Both the position numbers and the translations under genes were made by a program. A stretch of 64,000 nt of DNA from Przewalskia tangutica (Eukaryota; Streptophyta; Magnoliopsida; Solanales; Solanaceae). The stretch covers positions 53,147,142-53,211,141 of the forward strand of contig CM056733.1 in NCBI GenBank assembly GCA_029844215.1, given 5' to 3'. Positions 1-12,213 of this stretch are shown here, piece by piece; positions within the stretch are counted from its first letter, which is position 1; every line of letters begins with the position of its first letter. Below the pieces are notes generated by a model. That model was not told the DNA's origin. It saw nothing but the letters and a program-made list of their open reading frames with translations, and ran no database searches.

Positions 1-144
1 GAAGTGCATAGAACAACTTCTATATTAGGCAATCCAAGTACAATCAAGGAAGTATATAGAACAACTTCTCTATTAGGCAATCCAAGTACAATCAAGGAAG
101 TATATAGAACAACTTCTCTATTAGGAAATCCAAGTACAATCAAT
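1..144. repeat. 48-bp tandem repeat, three units
   Basis: Three near-identical units begin at 1, 49 and 97, each exactly 48 bases and each starting GAAGT. Differences are a few substitutions, such as TGCATA for TATATA in the first unit. The array may continue left of the window. It lies in the distal part of LTR-A. Confidence 0.9.
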
Positions 145-1723
145 GAGTGAATCATTTAAGAAGTAGGATTTATTTTCTTTATCATAAGGAATCATACTAG
201 AAGAAGAGGAGATGATTCACATACCTTTTCGGCTTAATCCACAAGCTAAGTCGAATACGCCGCACGTAGAATTGTCAACCTATAATGACCACAACACGAC
301 TATCAACTTCTAGTTTCTAACGTAGAATGATACTAAGTATACGATCTCTTATTCTACGGAAAATTGGGCAGCACCTCCTTTGTTTCTACGTACTTTTCCA
401 CTTTTTTCAAGGCCCGAAAATCAATAACCAACATGCCACATTTAAGGCTCAATACATCAACCAATCAAAGGGGATTACACGTCTTACAATACGTTTAAAA
501 TTCTACCCCACAATTAATACCAAGTAACTTCAATATCTAAAGCCATTCTCGGCTACCATGTACAACAACACAAAGTCCTTTACAATTCTTTTTCAATCCA
601 AGTTGTTAGGTCTAACATGTTATATAGTCGTAAACAACTTTAACAACTATAATTCCTTCTTTATATAACATGCGACGACTAAACTAATAACCAAATTGAA
701 TTGTAATCTCAAAGGTTAAACATGCTAGTTTTGGATTAGGGTTCCAATATCCATAACACTTATCAAACTTTAATATATACATCTCATGCTTGCTAATATC
801 CATAACTACAACACAATAAGTAATCTTTAATTACTAAAACGACAAGATTGATACCTTGATAAGCCCTTATAAAATTCCATGATTCAAAGTCGCTCCATAG
901 CAATTCTTAGCTCCTTTCCTTCATGCTCCAATCCGCTATTTGAAGCCTTTAGAAGTTCACAAACAATTTCTCTTCCATTTTCAATCAAAACTTATGAAAA
1001 TGACTTAGGTTTTCGCCTTGCGACTAACGTGAAAACGTCGTTTTTCCGAGATCTTTCTATTGAGATATCCTTACAATACCCTTAGGGACCTTGGGTTAAA
1101 GTCTTGTGAATAAAGAACCACAATTGCAAAAAAAATTGTGTGGAATATAGCCAAACCCGAGAGCCTTCTTATGAACAAGAACAATGTGAAATTTTTCTAA
1201 GTGTTGAAGCTAAGTCTTGCTACTAGTGTAGTATATATAACACAATGGAGGGTCAAGATAATAACACTTGTGTGGCTAGGATGAAGAATGCTTAATATCT
1301 ATACAAGTGGGCAAGTTGACTAAGTCAAATATCTCAAGCTTTGTCAAGAATTGATCATCTACATTGGTCATTGACCATATTACCCTTGTCCTATTTTCGA
1401 ACAATCCCATGTGGGGGTGACACGTGTCGCCCTCCCATTCGTCCAAAATTTTTTGTAACCCTCGTGGGCCCCACAAAACGTTAAATTCCTCGGGTGGGCC
1501 CTACGTGACCAAATCCGTAAAATAAATTTCCACCATGTTAATAAATTTCATACTCCTCAAATAATGCATTTTGAGAATCTAATTCTCATCAACGAACATT
1601 TTTCCTTTCCGACGTTCGGAAGATTTTCCTTCGGAAAAACAATTCTTTCTTTTGTACCAATTTAGAGTCCTGATTCCTTACGTACATTCTCTTAAACATG
1701 TCCTGGAATTACGGGGTGTAACA
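1..1723 (-). mobile_element. LTR-A: partial Gypsy-type LTR, minus strand
   Basis: Read on the minus strand this starts at 1723 with TGTTACACCCCG, the same start as the long Gypsy LTRs at 6463, 11689, 55223 and 60597. A TATA-like stretch lies near 1229-1239, about 490 bases in, matching the spacing in those LTRs. It runs off the left edge, so its 3' end, primer site and internal region are not visible. No PPT-like purine run lies next to the start, so 1723 is probably an outer element boundary. It appears inserted in LTR-B, which continues from 1724. Confidence 0.75.
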
Positions 1724-3415
1724 CAATAAGGATTAAATCCACTCACTTGGTAAAATCAAATCATGTCAAAAGAAGAAGGGATAGTTCACATACCTTATCC
1801 GCTTATTCCAACTTGACAACTAGTATACGTCTCAATGTACTTCAACCTTATCGGCTACTCCACAAGCCCAGTAGAATACGCCACAAATAGTACTTCAACT
1901 TATAATGACAACAACACTTCTATCAACTTCATGCTCACTTAGTATAAGACATATACCAAGTAGTTGTCCTCTTATTCTACGAAAATTTGGGCAGCACTTC
2001 CCCCGTTTATACGTACTTTTCCACCTTTTTCAAGGCCCAATTTCATCAACAAACAAGCCACAATTAAAGGCACAACCAACAATTAACCAAAGGGGATTAC
2101 ACACCTACTTGACGTGTAAAATTCAGCCCCTTAATCCCACCAAAACAGTCAATAAAAATCAGTCCACAATCCAACAATAACGAGGGTAAAATGTGAAGCC
2201 TTTTAACACCTTTCTACACCCTTAATCTCTTAGGACTTTCATTAGAAATTTTCCACATTAAAACATGCATAATGACAACTGAAATTCCAGTATTAAAACG
2301 CCACAAAACAGTCCCTAAAACTGCACCACAACGTCTCACAGTTTCATGCAGTTTTTCGGCCAACTACTACAACCAAAGCCCTTTTTCATAACTCTTTATA
2401 ATCCAATTCGTTACAACACTTAATATAAACCGTTTATACTTTTAATAACAAGATTTCCTTCATCTAATAACATGCAATAAGTCAAGATAACAACAACCAT
2501 AACCGAATCCAATCAACACCAAAACTGTCCAATTCAGCCACTTCCTCTAAAATTGTCCAAACACTTTTTATTCTTCATTATTCTTAATACAAGTTCATCT
2601 ATACATTATAAAAACATGTAATATCTAATTACTTCAAGAGGAAGAAGAATTTTACCTTTTATTTTGCCTCAAATCGTCCAAAACAGTCCGCACTTTATTG
2701 GCCCACGGTTTTCGTTTTGCTCCACTACTTCAAGTTTCAATCACACACATGTATCCATTACAAGCTTATAACCAACTTCCCTTCTTGTTTCACTTACAAA
2801 AAGTTGGAAGAACAAGCCTAGGGTTTCAATACCCTTTCTCGGTCCAAAATGGTTTTTGGAGATTCTTGGTGAGTTAACTTGGCTTAAGACTTGATTAGTG
2901 TTCTTAATCTTGGATAATAATCAACTCTTGTTCTTGGAATTTTTCCCATGGATTTCGAAATTTAGGGTTAAGGGAGAGAGAAGAGAGAGTTTGGTTGATG
3001 AAATAAAATTTGAGAAATGAAATGTGGCTAAGTCTTCAATCACCTCCTCTATATAGATATTTTCCTTAGCAAGACAAGTGGAGGGGGACACATGTCACCC
3101 TCTCATTGGTCATAATTACTCTTCACAAAAATAATATCTACATTTGGCCAAAATATCTAAAAATCCAAGGGCCCCGCGAAATTGTGAAATTCTCGGCGGA
3201 CCCCATATTATCAATTCCAATTCTTCGTAATCCAATACTAAGTCTATAAATCCAATTAGAAGTATTAATTTAAACTCCAAGTTAATAAATTTGCGTCTTC
3301 ACATTTTTCCGAAATTATTCCTTAAGAAAAAGAAATTTTCTTTCGTTCCAAAATTCAAATCTTAATTCCTTAAGTACGTTCTCACATCATTTCCTTGAAA
3401 ATACGGGGTGTAACA
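1724..3415 (-). mobile_element. LTR-B: truncated Gypsy-type LTR, minus strand
   Basis: On the minus strand it starts at 3415 with TGTTACACCCCG and contains a TATA-like CTATATAGA near 3047-3056. It parallels LTR-A: the tract around 1780-2120 resembles that around 205-500, including a hairpin sequence. The base after the start (3416 onward) lacks a purine tract, so this is probably the outer edge of a 5' LTR whose body lay to the left. Its distal part is missing where LTR-A begins. Confidence 0.7.
2097..2119 (-). other. LTR leader hairpin (LTR-B)
   Basis: On the minus strand TTACACGTC and GGTGTGTAA flank a five-base loop and can pair over nine positions with two G-U pairs. It sits in the same place as the hairpins at 7527, 49083, 54337 and 56261. 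Confidence 0.55.
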
Positions 3416-5250
3416 TGTAGAGGTATTTATATTCACGTTTTACTTATGGTGTTGTCAGACTGCTCTTATAAATATTTGTGTGCTGGAAATATAAGTGTTG
3501 TACATGAACTAGTTGACATTTTAGAAGCACTTAGTTATTACTAGTTAGTAAGTTAAAGATCGAATTGATGTATTTGAATTGCTAATTGTGTTGTGTGGTA
3601 AGTGGGGCTGTTTTTGTTGTATGAAGGGGGCTAGAGATATTGAAGTTATTGTGTACATGTGTTATTGATGATGTTAAGAAGAATAGAGGTGAGTTAGGCC
3701 AAGCTAGATGTCGTAGAATCTCGTATAGAGTGAGTTGCCATTGTCAGCTAGTTGTTATATTTTCCTTGGTAGATAATAGTGTTGTTTCTTGTTCTAGCTT
3801 GACTGGTGAAGGAGGCTGATCTTTCCATCTCGATTGAAGGTAAAATTAAAGGTACGTAAGGTTATTTTTTGACTCGTCACTACAGTACGACTCCTGTTAT
3901 TTACCCCCCTATACGTGTTGTAAAGTCTAGAGTACCAAGAGCATATGGGATCTATGCTATATGTCTTGAAAAGCTGAATGAGTTATGCCATGTGTTTTTG
4001 TATCAATATTCCATATAGTTATTTCATTTGTAAAATTGGATTCTAGAACTGTCATCGCGGGTCATAATATTCCATTAAGTTGGATTGTGTACAATAGTTG
4101 TTCCAAACGTTTATAGGGATAAGTTTATTTTTGGGGATGAGATACCGTGCTGTCATAGGTATTCCATTCATATAAGAATCATCTTTCTCTTGCTATCAAG
4201 GTCCAAAAGTGTGAGAGTGTGTAAATTCCTGGTTATCGATGTCATGAATTAGATTAGTGTCATATTATGTGTATACCTATCAATAGTCTTATGTGATGTT
4301 ATAATTATAGAGTTGAGTTTCCATATGAACTTATATAGTGTCAACACGATGATAAAGATCATATAGGTCACATATGAGTTATGTTATGCGTCTAAGAAAT
4401 GGTTGTTACTGAAGTGTATTTTTCTTAAGGTTGAATTGGCAAATGATTATTGCGGGTTTAGAATTCTCTTTTTTGGTATGAAGATGTTGAGGGTCTTCCG
4501 AAATATCAGAAAAAGTTGATAGATCATCAATTGTGATGAATGATACATAGCTTATACATTATTACTATTGGGATATACAGTATGCTTAAGATGAACATAT
4601 TGAAGGTTTCCATAACACTGATAAGGGACCATATGATTAATCATATTTATAGTCCTTCGACCATTCATAGATAGCTTAAGGAACATTGTTATGAATCATA
4701 GATGGTTGCGTAAGATAAGTTGCAATGGTAGTCCTTGGTGACTGTTTATGAAGCATATTACTTAAGTTAAATCATGTAGATAACGTTCGAGTGATCGTAA
4801 GTTATGATGTACAGGGGTTAAGGAAAAATATTAGTTTCACGTGATGAACTCCATAGGGGAATAAGGAAACGTGTTAGGTGTTCCTGTTTTGGTTGTCCTA
4901 TAAGCATATGACCTCTAAGGTTAAGGTACTAAGTGTCACTATGGGGTATAGTTTATCCCCTCGGATGAGTTAATATTTGCAAATTACAAAGTAAGGCAAA
5001 AGAGAGCGCAAGTTGTAATTTAAGGTGAACGCGATGTTGATAATTAGTATGTGACTGGACTAGGTGTGTAGAAGCATGCTTAAGGTGAATTGAATTGGTA
5101 TGAAAGTTATAGCCTTCCCGAGGGTAAGATGATATATAGAGTTAAAGTACATGTTTGGCAAGCATCAATAAGGTGTATAGTGACGTAAGTGCATATGTTC
5201 ATCTCGCAACTAGCAAGATAAAGTCCTACCAGATGTTTGAAAGTACATTT
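3416..5250. other. No gene seen; degraded repeat-like DNA
   Basis: AT-rich sequence with no long reading frame. A few phrases, such as GGTACGTAAGGTTATTTT near 3851, resemble parts of Gypsy LTRs, so it may be an old LTR relic, but I cannot delimit it. Confidence 0.4.
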
Positions 5251-6424
5251 TTGTCCTACAGACAATCTGTATTAGGACAAATGTACTTTATACACATTCT
5301 TATTATTATTAATGAAGATTAATATTATGGCATTTGTAATTATTGTATTATTAGTTGATTGTTTAGAATATTCTATAATATATATCCCTAGAGGTTACAT
5401 GGTTATTAATAGTGTGAGATATTAATATTATAACGTAACTCTTAAAATAGCCCAGACGATCATCGAAAATGGGATATTGATGATATGTGATAAGTCGACA
5501 TGTGGTATGCATCATATCCTTAGAGGGTGTAGTATGTCTTACCTGCTGCAAGTTATGGAAACTCGTGATGGACACATGTATACTTTGGAAGTATTGGTAT
5601 ACCCTGCTGATATATTGTTTGTTATATAATGTCTAAAGTATGATCAGCGTGTGGGAGATAGAAGTCCTTAGACTTGAGGTCGATACGCACCTTGTTTGCA
5701 GAGTAATATACTTTGATCATGTCCTAAGCTCAAATGCCTTATAGGTTGAGATACGACTTGTATTAGGTATATTACGAAGTTGATTAAAGGTGGTAGTTGA
5801 GCCAAGATTAGGACTCATTCCTCGAATATATATATTCGAGAGAACACTCAGATTCTCATATGATATTAGGTTGACTAAGTCGTTGGCCAACGCAATAGAC
5901 ATATATATGATATGGTTTTGTTGTCAACTAATATAGATGAGATATAATGATCAAGTCATTTGGATAGATACTTGACATATCCTAAGCTTGATCGAGTGTG
6001 TCGTGAATGAAAGTATTTTATCTTTCCACATAGAGGACCAGTTTACCAGATTCGTGTAACTATACTTCACATATTGAGTTCGTCTTCCTGCGTCGTCTAG
6101 GAGTTCTGTGCAGACCCTAATATGATTAGTGTCGATATGTGAAAGCATGTAGGGTAATACTAAGTCAATTGTTCTGTCGATCTAAGGATGTAATGAGAGA
6201 ATATAAATGTTCGAGACATTTGAATGAATAATGATTCTTTGATTAAGTCGAGATTGGATTTCAGATTTAATTAAAATGAAAACGAGGCAAAATTGGTTTA
6301 GGGCATGGCGCTCCCATTTAGCGGTAGCGATGCTGGCAGATGGTCACCGACCGACCCATCGTGTCTCATTTTCTAGGTGTGGCTCACTGAAACCACCGAT
6401 CATGGGTTTTTAACTAAATGGAGT

Positions 6425-6432
6425 TATAAATA
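6425..6432 (+). promoter_or_regulatory. TATA box of the split LTR
   Basis: TATAAATA, 26-30 bases upstream of the TACTT target site, which places the Gypsy-1 insertion at about the expected transcription start of the host LTR. Confidence 0.6.
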
Positions 6433-6457
6433 GAGAGATCCTATCATTATTCTAATA

Positions 6458-6462
6458 TACTT
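6458..6462 (+). repeat. Target site duplication of Gypsy-1 (TACTT)
   Basis: TACTT directly precedes the 5' LTR and is repeated at 14908-14912 directly after the 3' LTR. A perfect 5-bp duplication is what Gypsy integrase makes and fixes both element ends. Confidence 0.92.
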
Positions 6463-6977
6463 TGTTACACCCCATAGTTCCAGGGTATGTATGTGAGGAC
6501 GTACGTACGAGAATACGACACAAAAATTGGAAAGGAAGAAAGATGTGATTTTTCGACGGAAAAGATTCCGGATTTTGTGAAGGAAAAATGTTCGTTAAAG
6601 GGAATTGGATTCCCAGATTTGGTATTTGGACTTTTTGGAATTTTTGAGAATTATGAAATTTTATTTCCGGAATTGGTCACGTGGGGCCCACGGGAGGAAT
6701 TTACGGTTTGTGGGGCCCACTTTATTTTCGGATTTTTGGCATTACGGATATTTTCGGAAGATGAAATATTTTGGACGAGTAGGGGGCGACACATGGCACC
6801 CCCATGTGGCTCATTGGCCGAAATTAGGGGGACCACATGGACACTTGGACGTTTTTTTTTTGGGACAAGTGGCAAGCCACTTGTCCCATTTTTGTGGTGG
6901 ACATTTGGTAGGCAAATTACCCACACACTTGGACCCAATCTTCACCATACACTTGCCTAGATCTTGGCCATTGATTT

Positions 6978-6986
6978 CTATAAATA
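6978..6986 (+). promoter_or_regulatory. TATA box, Gypsy-1 5' LTR
   Basis: CTATAAATA followed by a run of C, about 515 bases into the LTR. The same motif and setting occur at 12205, 55735 and 61112. Confidence 0.7.
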
Positions 6987-7526
6987 CCCCCTTAATGCAA
7001 GACTTCTTCATCCACACTTAGAGAGTTTCCAAGTCTTGAAAAATTCCCTCCCATTTCCTTGTGAGCTCTCGGCCATGGGCTGAAATTGTGAGCTAAAGTT
7101 GTCCAAAAATTCTTAAAGTTTTAAGTGTTCTTCCTTAGAGTGTTAGGAATATTGTGTACCAAGAGTTGGAAATATTTCACACCCCTAGCCTAGAAACCTT
7201 ACCTTGGCCGAAACTTGCCATAGTTTTAGCCTAAGTGTTCTTCACTTTTTGGAGTTGGATCTTGAAGAGAAGTTGTTTAGAAACTTCTAAGGGTTGCTCG
7301 GAGCGGGTTGGAGCATAAGGAATTGGAGCTAAGCTTTGCTCAGGATCGACTTATAATCTTGGATAATTTTGGGCTTATCGAGGTAATGATCTATGTCCCT
7401 CTATTGTAATTGGATATTACATATTGTAGTAATTTAGAATTGAGTATAAGATATATTGGAAGGATGTTTATAAAGAATTGAACTGTATTTACAGTAGACT
7501 TGTAGTATTATTGTAGGGCAGTGTTG

Positions 7527-7548
7527 TACACGTCCGGTTAGACGTGTA
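7527..7548 (+). other. LTR leader hairpin (Gypsy-1 5' LTR)
   Basis: TACACGTC pairs perfectly with GACGTGTA around the six-base loop CGGTTA, about 549 bases after the TATA box. The 3' LTR copy near 12765-12785 has lost part of the right arm. Confidence 0.7.
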
Positions 7549-8633
7549 ACCCCCCCCCCCCCTTTTTTGGAGTTGTTGGCTTAGTAGCGGGCCTTGTTAG
7601 AGGAGGAGATTTTTGTGGTCATGGGAGGTCTTTGCCAATTTTCCGTAGAATATGGAACCTTGTATTTAGAAATGTTCTACGAAGAGAACTAGAAGTTAAT
7701 AGGCGTTTTATGGCCATTATAGGTGGAAGTACTACGAGTAGCGTATTCTACTGGAGGTGGAAAGGGCTAGCGGTTCTGATTTTGGAGCGTTTTGCTAATG
7801 GTCGATAATCGTCGCGAGGTATGTGAACCTCTTCCTATCTTTTCTAGCATGATATGTTGTGAACTATGTAGTACGGTAGACGTACATGTGTTAAATGAAT
7901 TTGGTTGGTTTAAAACATAAAGTGTTATAACGGCTTTATGGGAAGTTTGTTATAACAACTTTATGTGGGCAAAGAAATGGTTTGTGGTTTTTAAAAGATA
8001 AAAGACTTGATGTGAAATAATAAGGACTTGGGTTGTGTTAAAAAGTTGTGAAACATCTTTAATGAGAAATGGGTAATTGGGTTTTAAAAGGAATAATGTT
8101 ATATTGATTTCGGAAATGAGGACAAGTATCGAACAAACCACTACAGCGTTAATAAAGGAAAATGTATTGACTAATTAATTATCATTAAAACCAGTAGAAA
8201 CCTCCATCTGCATAGAAGCTAAGATAAGAAAAAATTGTATTACATTTTCTAGATCATGGCTGCTTTAATAAGATTGTTATAAACAAGAATAACCTACTCA
8301 CACATAAGGCATATGTTACTCAAATTGTTTTAAAAGAGAATTATGTTATTAAGTGATTAAGACTATGAACTACGAAACCTTTCGAAAATAATTAGGCAAA
8401 CTTGAACTTTTGGAAAAGAAGGTTGTTACTTGTCTTTAAAAAAGGGAAATTATTTTGGTTTACTTAAAATAATAGTTACTCTGTTTTGGATACTACGAGT
8501 GTTGGTATCAGTGACTTCGTGAAAGAATGGATATTTGCGGAGAATGAAGTATGGTAATTTGCTTGTGCTTGCTTGTGATAGCCTTGTTGTGTAAAAGTTG
8601 TATTCCTATGCTACCGCGTCTCGATGAGGGCGG

Positions 8634-9180
8634 TATATTGTTATTGTTGTTACATGGACATGTCCGCACCGATTAGACGGCATCGCGTTACGCGCGGGTT
8701 AATCACCCGTATATTGTTATTGTTGTTACATGGACATGCCCGCACCGGCGCATTCCGGCATGCGCTGCGGCGGGTTAATCACCCGTATATTGTTATTGTT
8801 GTTACATGGACATGTACGCACCGATGCAGAATTCGGCATGCGCTACGCGCGGGTTAATCACCCGTATATTGTTATTGTTGTTACATGGACATATACGCAC
8901 CGTCTGCAGACTCCGGCATGTGGTACGCGCAGGTTGATTACCCGATATATTGTTATTGTTGTTACATGGACATGTCTGCACCGTCGCAATTCCGGCATGT
9001 GGCTACGCGCGGGGTTGATTACCGATATATTGTTATTGTTGTTACATGGACATGTCGCACCGATGAAGAATTAGGGGCATGTGGTCTACGCGCAGGTTGA
9101 CCCGATATATCGTTATGCATCCTGGACATGTCTACACCGATGGAGAATTCCGGCATGCGCGTGACGCGGGCATGATTGAT
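8634..9180 (+). repeat. 76-81-bp tandem array in Gypsy-1 5' LTR
   Basis: Units start at 8634, 8710, 8786, 8865, 8946, 9026 and 9106 (spacing 76, 76, 79, 81, 80, 80). Each has a constant part reading TATTGTTATTGTTGTTACAT followed by GGACAT and a GC-rich variable part ending near a GGCATG motif. The last unit is degenerate. Open frames across it come from the period and are not genes. Confidence 0.88.
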
Positions 9181-9756
9181 ATTGTGGGCGTTAGACCTGG
9201 TTATAATTGAGTGATGACTTTGAGGCGTGAGTCCTCGCTTTGACATGATCGCTTTTATGTTATGTCTCGTAGTTTGGTTATCATATATGTCTCTGCTTTA
9301 TATAGACTACTATGATTTCATTTACATTATTTTCGGGCCACATACTGTACTGTTGATCGACCTCCTTCGGGCCGCTCATGCCGCAGTAGAGGTATTTCAT
9401 TGTTGATCCTCGCTCATGGGATCACGATCAACAGATTAGGAAGCTCCGTTTCTCCGAGGCTTATCTTTTGGTATGTTTCCTGAGTTGTAGGTTCTGTACA
9501 TTCGGGGTATGGCGAGGCCCGTCCGTCATAGTTGTTACACTCTTGAGGTCCGTAGTACTTTGGCGGGGTTTGTAAAGGATGTAACTGCTCAAATTTTCTC
9601 AGATATATGCAAGAAGGCAACCGCTTTGGTTGCCTGCTTTTCTTATGTTGTATCTTGTTTCTGTTTAAGTTTTTATTTCCGCTGATTTTCTCCGATGTTG
9701 TATCACCAGGGTGCCCGGTAAGGCACGATCGCGCCCGAGGCCCGTCATGACAAAAG

Positions 9757-9769
9757 TGGTATCGCAGCG
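9757..9769 (+). other. Primer binding site, Gypsy-1
   Basis: TGGTATCGCAGCG, four bases after the LTR end. It resembles the initiator tRNA-Met complement TGGTATCAGAGC, with a few changes. Confidence 0.7.
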
Positions 9770-9955
9770 ATTAATCCTCGGAAAGTGTCTGCATCGTGTC
9801 AGTAGAGTCTTGATTATCGGTGTGTTGTGTACCACATCTATAATCGTGAGGCTCTGAGATATTTAGGATTGGTTTCCATTCTTCTCACTCTGAGATCGTG
9901 CCTTAGAGCTGTGTTATAAGTTGGACTCCCTCTGGCATATTCTTATGTACCCGTT

Positions 9956-10615
9956 ACGCCTCTACGCAAGGCAACCAGAGCCCAGAAGGGCAAGGCAGCA
10001 TAGAGAGCTGCGAGTAGAGCACAAAGGGTTACCAGGGCACGGACCCAGTCATTATCTGAGACATCGCTTCATTCGGGGAGTTCTGCGACGCCGCTAGCCC
10101 CAGGAGAGTTTAGAGCGATGGCGGTAGCCACGAGACCACGATACTGGTCTCCGCCCACGACCAGGAGCCGAGGATATGAGTTAGAAGGAGATGGCCCAAG
10201 TTACTAGCTAGGCTGGTGGCTGGGAATGAGGACGGACGGGAACCGGTGGTTCCAGCAGTACCAGTGATTCACCCTAGATCTGATAGTCTGAGACTTCGGG
10301 ATTTCTTGAGTTGCAGTTCGCCAGAGTTCTATGGATAGAGAGCTGAGGATGATCCTCAGGGTGTCGTGCTAGTTTGAGAGATTGTTATACTTGCGGCCGT
10401 CAGGGCTATGTGATGGGAGGATGTCCACGTAGGAGGGATACAAGAGGGATGACTCAGCCTACCGGGTCAGTGGCGGGTTCAGTTGTTCGAGAGAAGGGGG
10501 TGTTAGTCAGATGAGGTCACCCCTACCTCGTTGTGGCCATTGCAATAGACTCCATTATGGGGAGTGTCGCATCGCCGACAACTTGTATGCTTGCGCCAAC
10601 ATGGCCATTTGGTGA
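9956..10615 (+). pseudogene. Decayed gag of Gypsy-1 (N-terminal part and zinc knuckles, middle deleted)
   Basis: Gag forms the retrotransposon particle and binds its RNA. The gag start seen at 58902 in Gypsy-3 (ATG CCT CTA CGC) reads ACG here at 9956, so the start codon is lost. Similarity to the Gypsy-3 gag runs to about 10370, with stops and frameshifts, and then the central capsid-like part is missing. A zinc knuckle follows at 10383-10424, CYTCGRQGYVMGGC, where the expected histidine is tyrosine. A second cysteine-rich motif, CGHCNRLHYGEC, lies at 10532-10567 in another frame, closing at a TGA at 10613. It cannot make a full Gag. Confidence 0.75.
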
Positions 10616-11678
10616 GTTTGTCCGACTGCAGGTAGCACAGATGTAGAGACTCACGCCGGGACCGGTATCGGTTCATCGCCTTGTATAGCTAAGCGACTGC
10701 AGGCGAGGATTATGATTAGAGCGACAAAGGAAAGTGAGCGAGAGTCATGAGATATCTTTAGCCCCTTAAGAGACTTGTTTATGTTGTTATGGTAGATACA
10801 CGTGGAGTGCTATGCGGATATCATTGTGTTAAGTGCGAATTAGAAAACGTGGGTAGTTGGAAAAAGGGTAAGTCCGAGACGACAATTGTGAGCCTTAGAA
10901 TTTATAACGATTAGGATCTCGGATGCAAGGCCGCCTTGAGTGGATGATTTTACGGTTGGTCTTTGTCGAAGTACTTGGTATGCGTGAAATATATTGTGGG
11001 ATAATTCAATGGGTAGTGTGAGATGGAAGTGGTAGCTTTCATGACGCGTGAATTAGTAAGATTGTTCGGATCGGGAACGAGAGTTTGGGCGATAACGGTC
11101 GGGTTGAGGCCGATCGCGTCAACCCGCAGCCCGGAGTGAGGTGGGGCTTCGAGGTGGTCCCGCCAGGTGGTAGGATCACGAGGGTGCTAGGCCCAGGTTT
11201 AGGTAACCATCGTATGAGTTCGTGGATATGTTCGACCAGAATCAGATCGTGAAGGCCGGGAATGGCCTTATAGGAATTTGAGGTTAGTAAGATGACCAAG
11301 TTTGGAGGTAGTGACTCCAAGGTTTTGGAAACTGAAGCGATGACCGGAGTATGGTACGTGTACTAGAGAGAGTTCGGGTGTACGAGAAGGTTACGACGAG
11401 TAAGGAAAGAAGTGAACGTGGGTTAACAAAATAAAAGAGATCATTTTGTTGTGAAGTGAAGATGCGAAGAGAGTATCCTTTAGACCTTGGGTAGGAGCTT
11501 ATGGTGATGTTATACACGTTAGAGGTGATTCCTCGTTGGCTTGGATTGGAGTTTTTCGCGTATGTTATATTATGGCCATTGGTGGCATAATTGGTTTCGT
11601 AAGTATAGTAGTGAAGGCTATACCGGCGCATGTATGTTTTGAAACTTAGAAGGAACATTCGGGACGAATGTTTCTAAT
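10616..11678 (+). other. Gypsy-1 non-coding 3' internal region
   Basis: No pol homology on either strand. It is closely related to 59863-60583 of Gypsy-3 and, more distantly, to the Gypsy-2 inside on the opposite strand, so it is a shared part of the family and not a decayed host gene. Confidence 0.7.
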
Positions 11679-11688
11679 GGGGGAAGAA
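11679..11688 (+). other. Polypurine tract, Gypsy-1
   Basis: GGGGGAAGAA directly abuts the 3' LTR start TGTTACAC. This is the expected plus-strand primer position. Confidence 0.85.
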
Positions 11689-12204
11689 TGTTACACCCCG
11701 TAGTTCCAGGGTATGTATGTGAGGACGTACGTACGAGAATACGACACAAAAATTGAAAAGGAAGAAAGATGTGATTTTTCGACGGAAAAGATTCCGGATT
11801 TTGTGAAGGAAAAATGTTCGTTAAAGAGAATTGGATTCCCAGATTTGGTATTTGGACTTTTTGGAATTTTTGAGAATTATGGAATTTTATTTCCGGAATT
11901 GGTCACGTGGGCCCACGGGAGGAATTTACGGTTTGTGGGGCCCACTTTATTTTCGAATTTTTGGCATTACGGATATTTTCGGAAGATGAAATATTTTGGA
12001 CGAGTAGGGGGGTGACACATGGCACCCCCAAGTGGCTCATTGGCCGAAATTAGGGGGACCACATGGACACTTGGACGTTTTTTTTTGGGACAAGTGGCAA
12101 GCCACTTGTCCCATTTTTGTGGTGGACATTTGGTAGGCAAATTACCCACACACTTGGACCCAATCTTCACCATACACTTGCCTAGATCTTGGCCATTGAT
12201 TTCT

Positions 12205-12213
12205 CTATAAATA
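12205..12213 (+). promoter_or_regulatory. TATA box, Gypsy-1 3' LTR
   Basis: CTATAAATA followed by CCCCCC, equivalent to 6978-6986. Confidence 0.65.

Larger units (their letters stand above)
5251..6462 (+). mobile_element. Left arm of an LTR split by Gypsy-1
   Basis: This stretch and 14913-15217 together look like one LTR of about 1.5 kb. It has a TATA box at 6425-6432, and the right arm ends in CTACA followed by a tRNA-Met-type primer site. The opening 150 bases (TGTCCTACAGACAATC and onward) are closely related to 32275-32430, which supports a repeat boundary near 5251. The short LTR start and primer site would suit a Copia element, but no coding sequence is present to prove the family. Exact left edge is uncertain. 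Confidence 0.55.
6463..9752 (+). repeat. Gypsy-1 5' LTR
   Basis: 3290 bases, TG...CA ends (TGTTACACCCC to TCATGACA). It holds a TATA box, a hairpin, a 13-base C run at 7550-7562 and a 76-81-bp tandem array. It aligns along its length with 11689-14907, with clustered indels in GC-rich parts. The short reading frames in it are not conserved as proteins. Confidence 0.9.

Noticed and set aside
6487..7021. 157-codon and overlapping frames at the LTR start as genes
   Set aside because: Located in the promoter part of the Gypsy LTR. The copy at 11713 is shorter and shifted, and the Gypsy-3 copies differ.
8624..9100. Overlapping plus frames with repeated YCYCCYMDM / IVIVVTW patterns as a repeat protein
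   Set aside because: They are three readings of the LTR tandem array. Unit lengths of 76-81 shift the frame, and the 3' LTR copy does not preserve them.
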